64,000 bases of DNA from a bacterium (GTDB taxonomy: Bacteria; Myxococcota_A; Polyangia; Nannocystales; Nannocystaceae). The stretch lies in contig JANSYI010000012.1 in NCBI GenBank assembly GCA_024742475.1, forward strand, positions 161,698 through 225,697, read 5' to 3'. The translations under genes and the position numbers were made by a program. The notes beneath the pieces are model-generated. The model was given only the letters and a program-made list of their open reading frames with translations. It was not told the origin of the DNA and made no database searches. Of the stretch, positions 33,913 through 42,631 are shown in pieces (positions within the stretch are counted from its first letter, which is position 1; each line of letters opens with the position of its first letter).

Positions 33913-34836
33913 CTACTTTTTCCTTGAGGCCTTTTCCCCAGAGGCGGACTCCGGGCCCGCGGGCACCTTCGTCGCGCCACCTTCGGCGGGCCCCTCTGCT
34001 CGACGAGGTCCTCCGCTCCGCCGTCGAGACGAGTGGGAGTTCGGATTCTCGGGTCTGGTGAGGACCCAAATGCTCTCGTCCAGCGGTGGCTTGAAGCTGG
34101 CGGACATCCGGTACTTCTCCACGACAGCAGGGTCCAGCATCGAGATGTAGTCAACCGGATCAACTTCGAAACCGGCCGCTTTTAGGCGCCGCATGAACCC
34201 TTTGCTCCCGTACTTCCGCACGTGGTCTTTTTGCCCAAACGCCTTCGATCGACCAGCATCTGTGGTGATGGACGGGTCCTCGTAGTTCTTCTTGCGCCCG
34301 ACCTCGATTGGCACTTGGACGAAGGCTCGTCCTCCCGGTCGAAGGACCCGGAGCATCTCCTTCATCGCGGCACGGTCATCGGGGATATGCTCGAGGATGT
34401 GGTACACGATGAGCACGTCCCATGACTCGTCCGGTTGGTCGAGGTTCGTGAGATCGAGTTGGAGATCTTCGTCCGTGCGGAGGTAGTCTGCGGTGACGTA
34501 GTTCAGGTTGGGCAGCGACTTGAAGACGGCCTTCTGGGCCGCGTCCGGGGAGAAATGCAGGACGTCGAGCTTAGCTGTCCAGACGTCGGTCTCATGCTCC
34601 AAGTAGTGCATGAGCAGGCGGTGTCGCTCCTTCGCCTTACAGTTCGGGCAGACTGCATTCTGTCGTCGTGCAAATCCGCGAAATCTCGCAGTCGTGTCAC
34701 AGATGTTGCACGTCCGCGCCTCAGGGTCGAACGCGCCGGGACCGGCAAAGCGCCACCATCCCAGGGCTCCGGCGCCCGCGAGAGCGGCGAGGCCGCCACC
34801 GACAAGAGCACGACGGTTGAAGCTAGTCTTAGCCAT
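33913..34836 (-). CDS. Class I SAM methyltransferase with Tat-like signal, 307 aa
   Basis: The N-terminus MAKTSFNRRALVGGGLAALA has twin arginines followed by a hydrophobic stretch, like a Tat signal or anchor. A Cys cluster follows (CNIC and CPNCKAKERHRLL), as seen in some glycan-cluster methyltransferases. The fold continues with VLHFSPDAAQKAVF, LDLTNLDQPDESWDVLIVYH and LEHIPDDRAAMKEMLRVLRP, which form the Rossmann core and motif IV. The C-terminal tail is low-complexity Arg/Ser/Gly/Pro. Export would be odd because SAM is cytoplasmic, so the hydrophobic segment may simply tether the enzyme to the membrane. It lies inside the candidate integrated segment. A TAGCCT sequence ends 15 bases upstream. 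Confidence 0.82.
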   Translation of the reverse strand: MAKTSFNRRALVGGGLAALAGAGALGWWRFAGPGAFDPEARTCNICDTTARFRGFARRQNAVCPNCKAKERHRLLMHYLEHETDVWTAKLDVLHFSPDAAQKAVFKSLPNLNYVTADYLRTDEDLQLDLTNLDQPDESWDVLIVYHILEHIPDDRAAMKEMLRVLRPGGRAFVQVPIEVGRKKNYEDPSITTDAGRSKAFGQKDHVRKYGSKGFMRRLKAAGFEVDPVDYISMLDPAVVEKYRMSASFKPPLDESIWVLTRPENPNSHSSRRRSGGPRRAEGPAEGGATKVPAGPESASGEKASRKK

Positions 34837-34957
34837 GGGAGCGAGCGTCGGAGGCTAGCATCGGCTCGCGTAGGGAACAACCGCGGCCCGAAGTCGATGT
34901 CGTGGCCTTCTGACCGTCTTGGAAGGGCGGCGGGTGACCCCCGGGCGGGTCGACTCG

Positions 34958-36484
34958 TCAGCTCTCTCGCCGCTCCCAGAACTGTACTCGGTTGAGCTTG
35001 GCCCCACGGTCTCGCCGATAGTGCGTGTGTAGGAAGCGGCGGAGGGCCGCGAACTCACGCACGGGTACCGCCGATCCAAGGACGATGTAGTCGGGGGGCG
35101 ATGCCTCGAGCTCGGCGAGCAGTGCCTTGGCAGCGAGGTCATCACGGAAGTGCAGGGGGCTTCGAGGGTGGCGCCACGTCGAGTCGTTGGCCGAAGTGGT
35201 CAGCTCCATCGTCTTGTAGAAGCGCGTCGAGGACAGCCGCCCGGTGAAGGCGTAGACGTCCCATAGATGCCAACCCCACAGCCAGAGAGTGTCGCCGGGT
35301 TCGGTCACCTGCAGGACGCGCTTCGCGATGGCGCGACCGCCCAGGTCGTGGGCGTGCATCCGGTTCTTGCGCTCGGCTTCGATGAGGACGCTCTGACGGC
35401 CCACGAGCAGGAGCGCCGGCAGCAGGGCGACGAGACGCAGTGACCAGCGCCGCAGGCTCCGCGTCCCGAGGAGCCCCGAGGGCGCCGCCGCGAGCAGGCT
35501 CAGCGGCGCGGCGGCGGCCAGGTAGTAGCCCTTGTAGAAACGAAATCCGATCGCCGCGGAGGCCAGCGCGAGTCCCGACCAAAGGAGCAGCGTGGCGAGG
35601 ACGAGACGCTCCTTGCGTTCGGCGAGGCCGCCGAGTGCGAACGCACCGAGTGCGAGCGGCAGCGCGAGGAAGTAGGCGGACGCGTAGACGGCCTCGCGCG
35701 GGGCCTCGCTCGCGTGGATCGCCGAGCCCTGCGCGACGTAGCGCCAGCCCCACTCGCTCAGCACGAAACCACGCCACAGCCCTCCGAACTCGCCCGCGCT
35801 CGCGTAGTGAACCGAGACCGGGAGCGCCGCCGCAGCCACGCCCAAGAAGACCGCACCGATCCGTCCGAGCATCACCCGCGTGCGCCCCTCGGGCGGCCGC
35901 TGCCACGCGGTCGACGCGGCGACGACCACGACGACGAGAAGTGCAATGCCCGCAGGTCGCTTGCACAGCGTCGCGGCGCAGGCGAGCGCACCGGCGAGGG
36001 CGAACACCCACCCAGGGGGCGAGCGGCTGCGGAGTGTGGAGAGGGCGAGGACGACGGCACCGATCGCGGGCAGCTGCGCCCACGTGATGTAGTTGGCGTC
36101 CATCGTGTCCAGGACGACGTCGTGCAGCCCGTAGACGAGCCCCGCGACGATGCCCGACCAAGCGCCCCACAGCCGGTACGCCCCGAGCATCACCAACGCC
36201 AGGCTGCCGAGCGCAAACACGTTGGCCCAGACCTGGAAGGCGGCGATGTCGCGACCTCCCCCACCGAGCAGCCAGGCCAGATAGAACGTCCCGGGCGCCT
36301 TGAACTCGACGCTGTCGACGTACGGGAGCTTGCCCGCCGCCAGCAGCATCCCGTTGTACATGATGCCGCCCACGTCGTGGTTGGCGAACCCGCCTTGCAC
36401 GAACCCGGGCTTGCGCAGCCAGGCGCTGAGCGCCAGGACGACCGCGAACGCGAGCCAGAACCCGATCCGTCGGCGGCGTGACAT
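34958..36484 (-). CDS. ArnT/PMT-like membrane glycosyltransferase, 508 aa
   Basis: The protein has about ten to twelve membrane helices. Near the N-terminus a loop with FANHDVGGIMYNGML and the motif VEFKAPGTFYLAWLL resembles the PMT_2/GT39-like family, where an acidic residue before the KxPxxY/F segment takes part in catalysis. Such enzymes move sugars from polyprenyl-phosphate carriers to acceptors on the outer face of the inner membrane. The C-terminal soluble part includes WLWGWHLWDVYAFTG. The last 50 codons appear to have been supplied by the integrated segment and differ from the displaced copy at 32388-32537. ATG 36484 is preceded by a TAGGCT box ten bases upstream. Confidence 0.85.
   Translation of the reverse strand: MSRRRRIGFWLAFAVVLALSAWLRKPGFVQGGFANHDVGGIMYNGMLLAAGKLPYVDSVEFKAPGTFYLAWLLGGGGRDIAAFQVWANVFALGSLALVMLGAYRLWGAWSGIVAGLVYGLHDVVLDTMDANYITWAQLPAIGAVVLALSTLRSRSPPGWVFALAGALACAATLCKRPAGIALLVVVVVAASTAWQRPPEGRTRVMLGRIGAVFLGVAAAALPVSVHYASAGEFGGLWRGFVLSEWGWRYVAQGSAIHASEAPREAVYASAYFLALPLALGAFALGGLAERKERLVLATLLLWSGLALASAAIGFRFYKGYYLAAAAPLSLLAAAPSGLLGTRSLRRWSLRLVALLPALLLVGRQSVLIEAERKNRMHAHDLGGRAIAKRVLQVTEPGDTLWLWGWHLWDVYAFTGRLSSTRFYKTMELTTSANDSTWRHPRSPLHFRDDLAAKALLAELEASPPDYIVLGSAVPVREFAALRRFLHTHYRRDRGAKLNRVQFWERRES
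35051..35107 (-). repeat. 57-bp direct repeat, right copy
   Basis: This block lies inside the intact glycosyltransferase gene and matches 32481-32537 at 56 of 57 positions. Homology ends sharply at 35107, beyond which the gene continues with no counterpart at the left side. Confidence 0.85.
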
Positions 36485-36494
36485 TGCCTGCTCC

Positions 36495-36500
36495 AGCCTA
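36495..36500 (-). promoter_or_regulatory. TAGGCT -10-like box
   Basis: TAGGCT on the minus strand ends ten bases before ATG 36484. It overlaps the stop region of the upstream IgGFc-binding-type gene by three bases. Confidence 0.35.
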
Positions 36501-38489
36501 CGGAATAAAGATCGCCTCAGCCTTGAGACCGCCAGGGTAGGCGTAGGTCGATGGGCAATAGATGTCTCCAGGCGCCGCCGCAGGACATGCGCCTAGACCA
36601 CCGTCCAACGGCTCTCCATCTGAGTCGTAGCTTTGAAGTCGCGCGGAGCCATACTGAATGATGCCGAACGGCACATCACCATCAGCGGCGTAGGTCCCTT
36701 CGGTTGGGAGTTCGAGCAGGGCTTTCTCGAATCCACGCCCGACTGCTTCGAAGTTCGTTTCACAGAGGGCGTTGGTGTCTCCCTGGGGGCAGACCAGCAA
36801 GACCTGGTTGGTGTTCGGCCCCTCCTCATCTCCGTCTAGCTGTTTCTGGACTGAGACTGAGCTATCCGAGACGGAACGAGTGATCACAACCTGGTTGTGC
36901 AAGAACGAGACTCCAGTGGCGAAGGCGTACCTAGAAAGGTACTGCTCCGTCGGCACGAGCTGCACCATTGCTGGGTCTCCGCGTCCGGTCTGCGGAGGGC
37001 CCTCCAGGGCATTGTCGCTTACAGGGTTCTTGCTGCGGATGTACTGCACGGGCAGGAAAGCTCTGGTGGACTCGAGGACGAGGCTGATGCCTGAGGCCAC
37101 TTCTACGTCGACAAAGTCACCTTTGGAAGCCAGCGTGACGGGGAAGTCGGCCGTGGGAGGGTCTGCGGTCACAGTTACACCGTCGACCCCCGCATACAGA
37201 CGCACGTACGTTGCCTCTTCGAAGTCGGCCCATTCCGGAACAGACTCAGGTGGATCGAAGCCGAAACCGTAGGGACGAACGGGAGCCGACGGCAGGACAT
37301 ACGTGGTGCCCCAATGCTGAAGGGGAAACACCACCTCTAGCAACTGGTCCCCTGACCCCCCCTGTCCGGGCTCGCCGAGCGGGACGCGCGAGAATCTGTT
37401 TCCTCCGCTCACCCAGACCGGGTTGTCTGCGCGGATGACGGTTCCGGAAATGTCCAGAGGTTCGAACGCCTCGTTGTAGCCCTCTTGACCAGGCTTGACG
37501 CCGAGCCCGTTCACCGACGGGACGATGCGAATCGTCTCGTAGCGGTTGAGCACCAGCGAACCCGTCTCGCCTGCGCTCACGGGGTCGATTGGAAGGCCGT
37601 TTCCGGCAGTATCAACGGGTGGAGTCCACTCGACGCGTGTATCGTCTTCGAGCGCGACCAACTCGAAGTAGCTCACGCCGTTCTCGCCGGCTCGAGCGCT
37701 AGAGTACGACGTCACAATGTAGTCGTTCCCCAGAACGCGGTCCGGGAGCAGCAAAGCGGACTCGTTTCCTTTGTTCGCCCGCAGAGGCGCATGCTGGTAC
37801 GCGACGACTGGGACGTCGCTGATCACCCGGAAGATCCCGCCGGTTCGGAGGTTGGAGCTGTTGCCGGGCACGAAATCCGTCATCAGCTCGACCGTCTCGC
37901 TGCGCCCAGGTTCGATCGTGAACTCCGTGAACGCGACCTCGTCGAGGACGCCTTCGGGAACCTCGAAGATCTGAACGGCCGCGCTGAGCTCCTCGTTGGG
38001 GTTCGTGATGACCAAGCCGTCGGGATCGTCCTGGTAGGGGTGCAGCGAACGGTTGACGACGAACGCGCAGCCGGCCGAAGACGGGTCGTTCTCCGTGAGC
38101 TGGCAGGGACCCTCGCAGATCGGTGCCGTGCATTGGTCGTCGCCCTCCTCGCATGGGCGGCACTCGGAGTAGGTGCCGCACTCCAGCACAACCTCCCACT
38201 CGAGTCCGGTGCCGGCACAAACCTCGATCGAGGCACCGTCGTCGCTGCACCGCCGTTCGTCCGGCTGACAGATCGGGACGAATCCGCTGCTCGAGCCATC
38301 CTCGGCGCTGGGGTCGACGCCCGTGGTGTCGTCGCTGCCCGACGTGACCGCGTCCGTGTCGTCGTCATCGTCGGCTAGCGCGGGGCCCCCGTCGTCTCCG
38401 CCGCAGCCGCCGAGGGCGAGCAGCCCGATGGCGATGGGCGCGAGGCGGGTGAGCACCGATGGGGTCCGTTCCGGCGAAATCGAGGTCAT
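36498..38489 (-). CDS. IgGFc-binding-type surface lipoprotein, 663 aa
   Basis: ATG 38489 gives a signal peptide with a lipobox LLALGGC (Cys29). A TTG three codons earlier is a weaker alternative. An Asp/Ser/Thr linker and a Cys-rich stretch (residues about 70-135) precede the main domain. That domain has FVVNRSLHPYQDDPDGLVI, VVAYQHAPLRANKGNESALL, DRVLGNDYIVTSY and PVWVSGGNRFSRVP. These features match the N-terminal domain of the IgGFc-binding protein family, widespread in myxobacteria. It is probably a surface adhesin or binding protein; no immunoglobulin binding is implied. The 3' half uses noticeably less GC-rich codons. Confidence 0.83.
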   Translation of the reverse strand: MTSISPERTPSVLTRLAPIAIGLLALGGCGGDDGGPALADDDDDTDAVTSGSDDTTGVDPSAEDGSSSGFVPICQPDERRCSDDGASIEVCAGTGLEWEVVLECGTYSECRPCEEGDDQCTAPICEGPCQLTENDPSSAGCAFVVNRSLHPYQDDPDGLVITNPNEELSAAVQIFEVPEGVLDEVAFTEFTIEPGRSETVELMTDFVPGNSSNLRTGGIFRVISDVPVVAYQHAPLRANKGNESALLLPDRVLGNDYIVTSYSSARAGENGVSYFELVALEDDTRVEWTPPVDTAGNGLPIDPVSAGETGSLVLNRYETIRIVPSVNGLGVKPGQEGYNEAFEPLDISGTVIRADNPVWVSGGNRFSRVPLGEPGQGGSGDQLLEVVFPLQHWGTTYVLPSAPVRPYGFGFDPPESVPEWADFEEATYVRLYAGVDGVTVTADPPTADFPVTLASKGDFVDVEVASGISLVLESTRAFLPVQYIRSKNPVSDNALEGPPQTGRGDPAMVQLVPTEQYLSRYAFATGVSFLHNQVVITRSVSDSSVSVQKQLDGDEEGPNTNQVLLVCPQGDTNALCETNFEAVGRGFEKALLELPTEGTYAADGDVPFGIIQYGSARLQSYDSDGEPLDGGLGACPAAAPGDIYCPSTYAYPGGLKAEAIFIP

Positions 38490-38620
38490 GTCGTCCAAGG
38501 CTCCAGGTCAGTAGAGCCCGCTGAACCGGGCTCTTCCTTACGGTACCCCGAAGATGGGGCGAGCGGTAGCGCAAGGGCCGTCGAGGGGCACCCCGCGTTG
38601 TCACCGCCACTGGAATCGGC

Positions 38621-38626
38621 TAGCTT
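38621..38626 (+). promoter_or_regulatory. TAGCTT -10-like box
   Basis: TAGCTT ends six bases before ATG 38633 with no ribosome site between. Confidence 0.4.
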
Positions 38627-38632
38627 CCGCCG

Positions 38633-40420
38633 ATGGCTTCGCGAAGCGTCGCCCGGTCGGTCTCTCAGATCGCCCTTGGCGCGGCAGTATTGAGCTTTGT
38701 GGTCTACACCGCCCGCGCAGACGGTGACGATCACATCGGAGAGACGGTGGCACCGCCGCCCGACGCGTTCGGGGACGAGATGCCCAAACAGCCGGACATC
38801 ATCCTGATCACCGTCGACACGCTTCGCGCGGACCGGCTGGGAGTCTATGGCTACGCGGCGGCGCAGACCCCCAACATCGACGCGCTCGGCGACTCGGGCG
38901 TCGTGTTTGCCAACGCGACGGTGCCACTGCCCCGGACGACCCCGGGCCTGGCGTCGCTGCTCACCGGGTTGTCTCCAGAGGAACACGGCTCGCGAGAGGT
39001 GTGGGAGCGCGTCGACGTCGAGCGGGGCAGCCGCCTCGCCGAGGTCCTCTCCGAGGCCGGCTACGTCACGCTGGGGCTCAGCGCCAACGCGGCGGCGGGC
39101 TCGCGTCAGGGCCTCGCCGTCGGCTTCGACAACTTCCTCGACTACAAAGAGATCAAGAAGAAGCGAAAGAGCGACAACGCCAACGTGATCACGAGCGAGG
39201 CGCTCAAGCTGCTCGAGAAGGCCGACCCCGAGGCGCCGGTCTTCTTGTGGGTCCACTATGTCGACCCGCACTGGAAGTACGCGCCGCCCAAGAAGGCGTT
39301 CCCCGACCAGCCCAAGGCGCCCAAGTGTCGGGCCGTTCAAAAGCAGATCAAGTCCGACCAGCTCTCGCTGGGCAACTTCATCGCCAACGCCAACGGCGTC
39401 GCGCGCAACGCCTTCGAGGACTGCTCAGCGCTCTACGACGCCGAGGTCTCGTTCGTCGATCAAGAGGTGGGCAACCTCATCGAGGGGCTCAAAGAGCTCG
39501 AGCGCTGGGAAGACTCGCTGGTCGTCTTCACGGCCGACCACGGCGAAAACATGGGCGAAGACGGCATGTACTTCGCGCACGGACCGAGCTTGGCCGACGC
39601 CTCGCTGCGGGTGCCGCTCATCTTCGCCGGACCTACGATTCCCAGCGGTCGCTACGACGGCGGCGTCGCCATCATCGAGGACGTGATGCCCACCTTGCTC
39701 GAGCTCGCAGAGGTCGACGCCGAGCTGGTGCCCGAGATGGAGGGGGCTTCGCTGCAGTGGCGGTGGAGTCCCGAGCTCGACTACCCCGAGCAGGTGCGCA
39801 CCGCCGCGCTCGCCGAGGCCGGAGGCGCGCTCAACCCCGACAACGTCAACTTCCTGGTCTCCGGGCGCAACCGCTCCAAGTACTGCTACAACGGCGAGCG
39901 CTACTCCATGTGCTTCGATCCGAAGCCCAAGACCACGCGTTCGCCCACGCGCGTCCGACCCGTCGTGGCCGACGAAGACGACGGGCACGACCACGACGGC
40001 CCCGCGGAGCCGGACGCCCCGGGAGCCTCGCCGGCCGCAGAGTCCTCGCTCGAGTTCTACGATCGCGATACCGACCCCAAGCTCGTCAACCCGCTCGAGA
40101 CGGTCCCCGAGGACGCGAAGAAGGAGCTCCTGGCAGCCCGCAACCGCTGGTCGCCCGAGTCCACCCGCGCCCGCGCGGTGCGGACCGCCGAGTACAAGCT
40201 CGTGGCCTACCCCAAGATCGAGGGCGGCTACCGGTACGCGCTCTACGACCTGCGCGAAGACCCGTCCGAGTCCACCGACGTGTCGGCGCTGCGGCCCAAG
40301 GACTTCAAGCGCATGAAGAAGATGTTCGACGAGTACGAGAGCACGATGTCCTCGTTCGTCGCCCGAGAGCGCTCCGACTCCGAGCTCGACGAGCTCCGCG
40401 CGCTCGGCTACGTGCAGTAG
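38633..40420 (+). CDS. Sulfatase-fold (alkaline phosphatase superfamily) enzyme with Thr at the nucleophile position, 595 aa
   Basis: An N-terminal hydrophobic segment (residues 10-27) directs export or anchoring. The metal site begins with ITVDTLRADRLG (Asp62 and Asp67) and continues with FTADHGENMGE. In sulfatases the next block reads C/S-x-P-S-R-x-S-L-L-T-G. Here it is T102-TPGLASLLTG, so the formylglycine-forming Cys/Ser is Thr and the Arg is Leu. Thr nucleophiles occur in LtaS- and EptA-like phospho-transferases of the same superfamily. Ordinary sulfatase activity is therefore doubtful. A phosphotransferase, phosphodiesterase or inactive protein fits better. An Asp/His/Pro-rich insert lies near residues 440-470. 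The protein acts outside the cytoplasm. Confidence 0.82.
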   Translation: MASRSVARSVSQIALGAAVLSFVVYTARADGDDHIGETVAPPPDAFGDEMPKQPDIILITVDTLRADRLGVYGYAAAQTPNIDALGDSGVVFANATVPLPRTTPGLASLLTGLSPEEHGSREVWERVDVERGSRLAEVLSEAGYVTLGLSANAAAGSRQGLAVGFDNFLDYKEIKKKRKSDNANVITSEALKLLEKADPEAPVFLWVHYVDPHWKYAPPKKAFPDQPKAPKCRAVQKQIKSDQLSLGNFIANANGVARNAFEDCSALYDAEVSFVDQEVGNLIEGLKELERWEDSLVVFTADHGENMGEDGMYFAHGPSLADASLRVPLIFAGPTIPSGRYDGGVAIIEDVMPTLLELAEVDAELVPEMEGASLQWRWSPELDYPEQVRTAALAEAGGALNPDNVNFLVSGRNRSKYCYNGERYSMCFDPKPKTTRSPTRVRPVVADEDDGHDHDGPAEPDAPGASPAAESSLEFYDRDTDPKLVNPLETVPEDAKKELLAARNRWSPESTRARAVRTAEYKLVAYPKIEGGYRYALYDLREDPSESTDVSALRPKDFKRMKKMFDEYESTMSSFVARERSDSELDELRALGYVQ

Positions 40421-40432
40421 CCGCCCGGGCCG

Positions 40433-42538
40433 CTACTCCTCGTCTGCGTCTTCGGCTCTCGCCTCCCGCGCCTCGATCTCCTCGGGAGACATGTGGTGCG
40501 GGTTGAGTGCCTCGCCGGTCTCGCCGCCGCCGGCGTCCTCGTCGCGAGGCTCGTCCTTTTCGGACCTCCCCGGCCGTGATGGGGCTTTGGATGCCGGCTT
40601 CCTGTGGGTCTCGGGCTCACGCTCGTACAGCCCCATGCCGTGTCCTTCGTCGATCAGCGTGAGGCGGCCTTGCCGGATCTGCCGCTTGAGGCGGTTCTTG
40701 TCCTTCTTCTTGAAGCGACCGGTCGCGAGCAGCGCGTAGGTCGACTCCTTGCACGCGGGCCACTTGCGGCTGGTGTCTCGGGAGGAGACGTGGGGACCGA
40801 GCGCCGAGGTGGCGCACACCACCGCGTCGTCGGGGATCTGCGCGACGAGCTCTTGAACGTACTCGTACCGCTCCGTGTCCAGGCGCCGCGAGAGGCGGTT
40901 CCACCCCGCGCGGAAGTGGTCGTTGGGCACCATCGCGCCGTACTTCACGCTGATGAGCGCCGTCGAGATCAGGACCGCGCTGAGCAGGATGTGCGGCACT
41001 CGCCGTCGATCGAGGCCGAGCAGCTTGGGCAGCCGGCTCTTGGTGGCGGCGACGACCCCTGCGGGCGTGGACGCCAGCAGGATGGGGAACAGCACCGAGG
41101 AGTACTGGAAGTGCAGGTTGTAGACGTAGCGCCGCGTCGCGAGCCCCAGGAACAGGAACCCGTAGAGCATCATGAACCGCTTCTTGCTCGCCAGCAGGGG
41201 CAGGAACAACAGCGGCTGGAACAGCACCAGGAAGAAGAACACGCGGTCCTCGTGGGTGAGGACCTGCATGGCGTAGGTGGGGTTGGTCCCCAGCGAGACC
41301 ACGAAGCCCGCGACGCCTTCGTCTTGGTGCGGGATCATCTCCTTGAAGAAGTAGGCGTACCCGTAGGTGTCCTTGTCGGCCATCAGGAGGCCCGGGTCGG
41401 GCATGATCATCAGCTTGACGAACGCCAGGTACGACATCGACACCAGGACCATCGCGATGCCGGTGACGTAGCGGCGGCGGAGCACCGCGTAGGCGCCCAG
41501 GAAGCACGCCAGCAAGGACATGTCTTCGCGGGTGGCCAGCAGGACCGCGAGCGCGATCCACAGCCACACCTTCGACTTGCTGTCGATGAAGTAGATGACC
41601 CAGACGATGGTCGGAACGGCCAACGTCAGGCTGTGAAAGTCGAACATGTTGACGCCGTGCAGCGCCGGATACAGCGTGACGGCCCACGTCATCATGACGG
41701 CGAGCCGAGGCTGCTTGAGCGCACGCTGTGCAATCAGGAAGACCGGGAAGACCGTGGTCGCCAACCAGATGGCTTGAATCAGCAGGAGCGTCTCGGCCTG
41801 CGGGCGAAGGCGGTACACCCAAGACCAGACCCAAATGATCGGGTCGAAGTGGGCGCTGACGTGCTTCTCCAGCTTGCAGTAGGAGCAGCCGAGAAAGTCG
41901 TCGAACGCCGTGTTCCAGAAGATGTTGTCGTAGATGCCGAGGTCGAAGATGTGGGTGCCGATGTTGCGGTGATCGAGCACCGCCAGGTACGACATCATCC
42001 CGGCGTAGAACGTGAACGCGGCGGCGACGAGGGCCCAGTGAATCGTGGTCGGAGCGCCGCTGGCCAGCGGGGGCTTGTCCGAGCGCAGCCGGTGGATGAA
42101 CATCGTGATGATCACCGTCGCGGCGGCGATCAGCGCGAGCGTGAACAGCGGATGCGACACCTCGATGCCGCGGCTCATCGCCGCGGTCAGCAGCGGAATC
42201 GCCAGCAGCACGAAGGTGTATCGGTTGAGGCCAACGAAGACCTCCCGAACGCTGACTTCGATGCCCTTGCGTCGCAGGTAGACGAACACGCCCAGGTACG
42301 CCGCAAGGCCGACCAGCGCTGACACGCCCATCGTCTCGACCACGTCGTAGCGTAGGTCGGCGTCGAGCTGGTTCGTGTTCACGTAGCCGATCTCGTGAAC
42401 GTTGGCGACTTGCCAGTAGGTCAGGCCCGGGACGAGCACGATCGCCACCGTGAGCGCGAACCACGACAGCGCGTTCGCGACGAGCCGATCCAACCAAGAT
42501 GTGGGCGTATCGCCCTCAGAGAGCCCGTTGCTTGCCAT
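40433..42538 (-). CDS. DUF2079 multi-pass membrane protein, 701 aa
   Basis: At least twelve membrane helices are evident. Family landmarks include FDLGIYDNIFWNTAF, KHVSAHFDPIIW, NMFDFHSLTLAVP and ATREDMSLLACFLGAY. These match DUF2079 proteins, which are distantly related to membrane glycosyltransferases of the GT-C fold. The acidic residues in LGIYDNIFW and ATRED occupy positions where GT-C enzymes bind metal or acceptor. The C-terminal 120 residues are soluble and end in a charged low-complexity tail. A role in glycan assembly at the membrane is inferred from the fold and its neighbours. ATG 42538 has a TATAGT sequence 18 bases upstream. Confidence 0.85.
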   Translation of the reverse strand: MASNGLSEGDTPTSWLDRLVANALSWFALTVAIVLVPGLTYWQVANVHEIGYVNTNQLDADLRYDVVETMGVSALVGLAAYLGVFVYLRRKGIEVSVREVFVGLNRYTFVLLAIPLLTAAMSRGIEVSHPLFTLALIAAATVIITMFIHRLRSDKPPLASGAPTTIHWALVAAAFTFYAGMMSYLAVLDHRNIGTHIFDLGIYDNIFWNTAFDDFLGCSYCKLEKHVSAHFDPIIWVWSWVYRLRPQAETLLLIQAIWLATTVFPVFLIAQRALKQPRLAVMMTWAVTLYPALHGVNMFDFHSLTLAVPTIVWVIYFIDSKSKVWLWIALAVLLATREDMSLLACFLGAYAVLRRRYVTGIAMVLVSMSYLAFVKLMIMPDPGLLMADKDTYGYAYFFKEMIPHQDEGVAGFVVSLGTNPTYAMQVLTHEDRVFFFLVLFQPLLFLPLLASKKRFMMLYGFLFLGLATRRYVYNLHFQYSSVLFPILLASTPAGVVAATKSRLPKLLGLDRRRVPHILLSAVLISTALISVKYGAMVPNDHFRAGWNRLSRRLDTERYEYVQELVAQIPDDAVVCATSALGPHVSSRDTSRKWPACKESTYALLATGRFKKKDKNRLKRQIRQGRLTLIDEGHGMGLYEREPETHRKPASKAPSRPGRSEKDEPRDEDAGGGETGEALNPHHMSPEEIEAREARAEDADEE

Positions 42539-42631
42539 CTGGAAACTCGGCCGCGGACTATACTACCCGCCCCCCGCTTCGGCTATCCTGCGCGCCCCGC
42601 CCCTGGGGGCAAGCAATTGGCGACAGCCTCG

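Larger units (their letters stand above)
32481..35107. mobile_element. Candidate integrated segment carrying a permease and a methyltransferase
   Basis: The segment is bounded by 57-bp direct repeats inside a glycosyltransferase 3' end. It holds two minus-strand genes with visibly less GC-biased codons than their neighbours. The arrangement is what a single crossover between a circle and the 57-bp site would leave. The circle's own 3' end completes the glycosyltransferase gene at 34958, and the resident 3' end is left at 32388. No integrase, transposase or tRNA is visible in the 2.6 kb, so the agent could be homologous recombination. Confidence 0.5.

Noticed and set aside
38633..40420. Calling this gene a functional sulfatase
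   Set aside because: The Cys/Ser that becomes formylglycine and the following Arg are absent from the motif.
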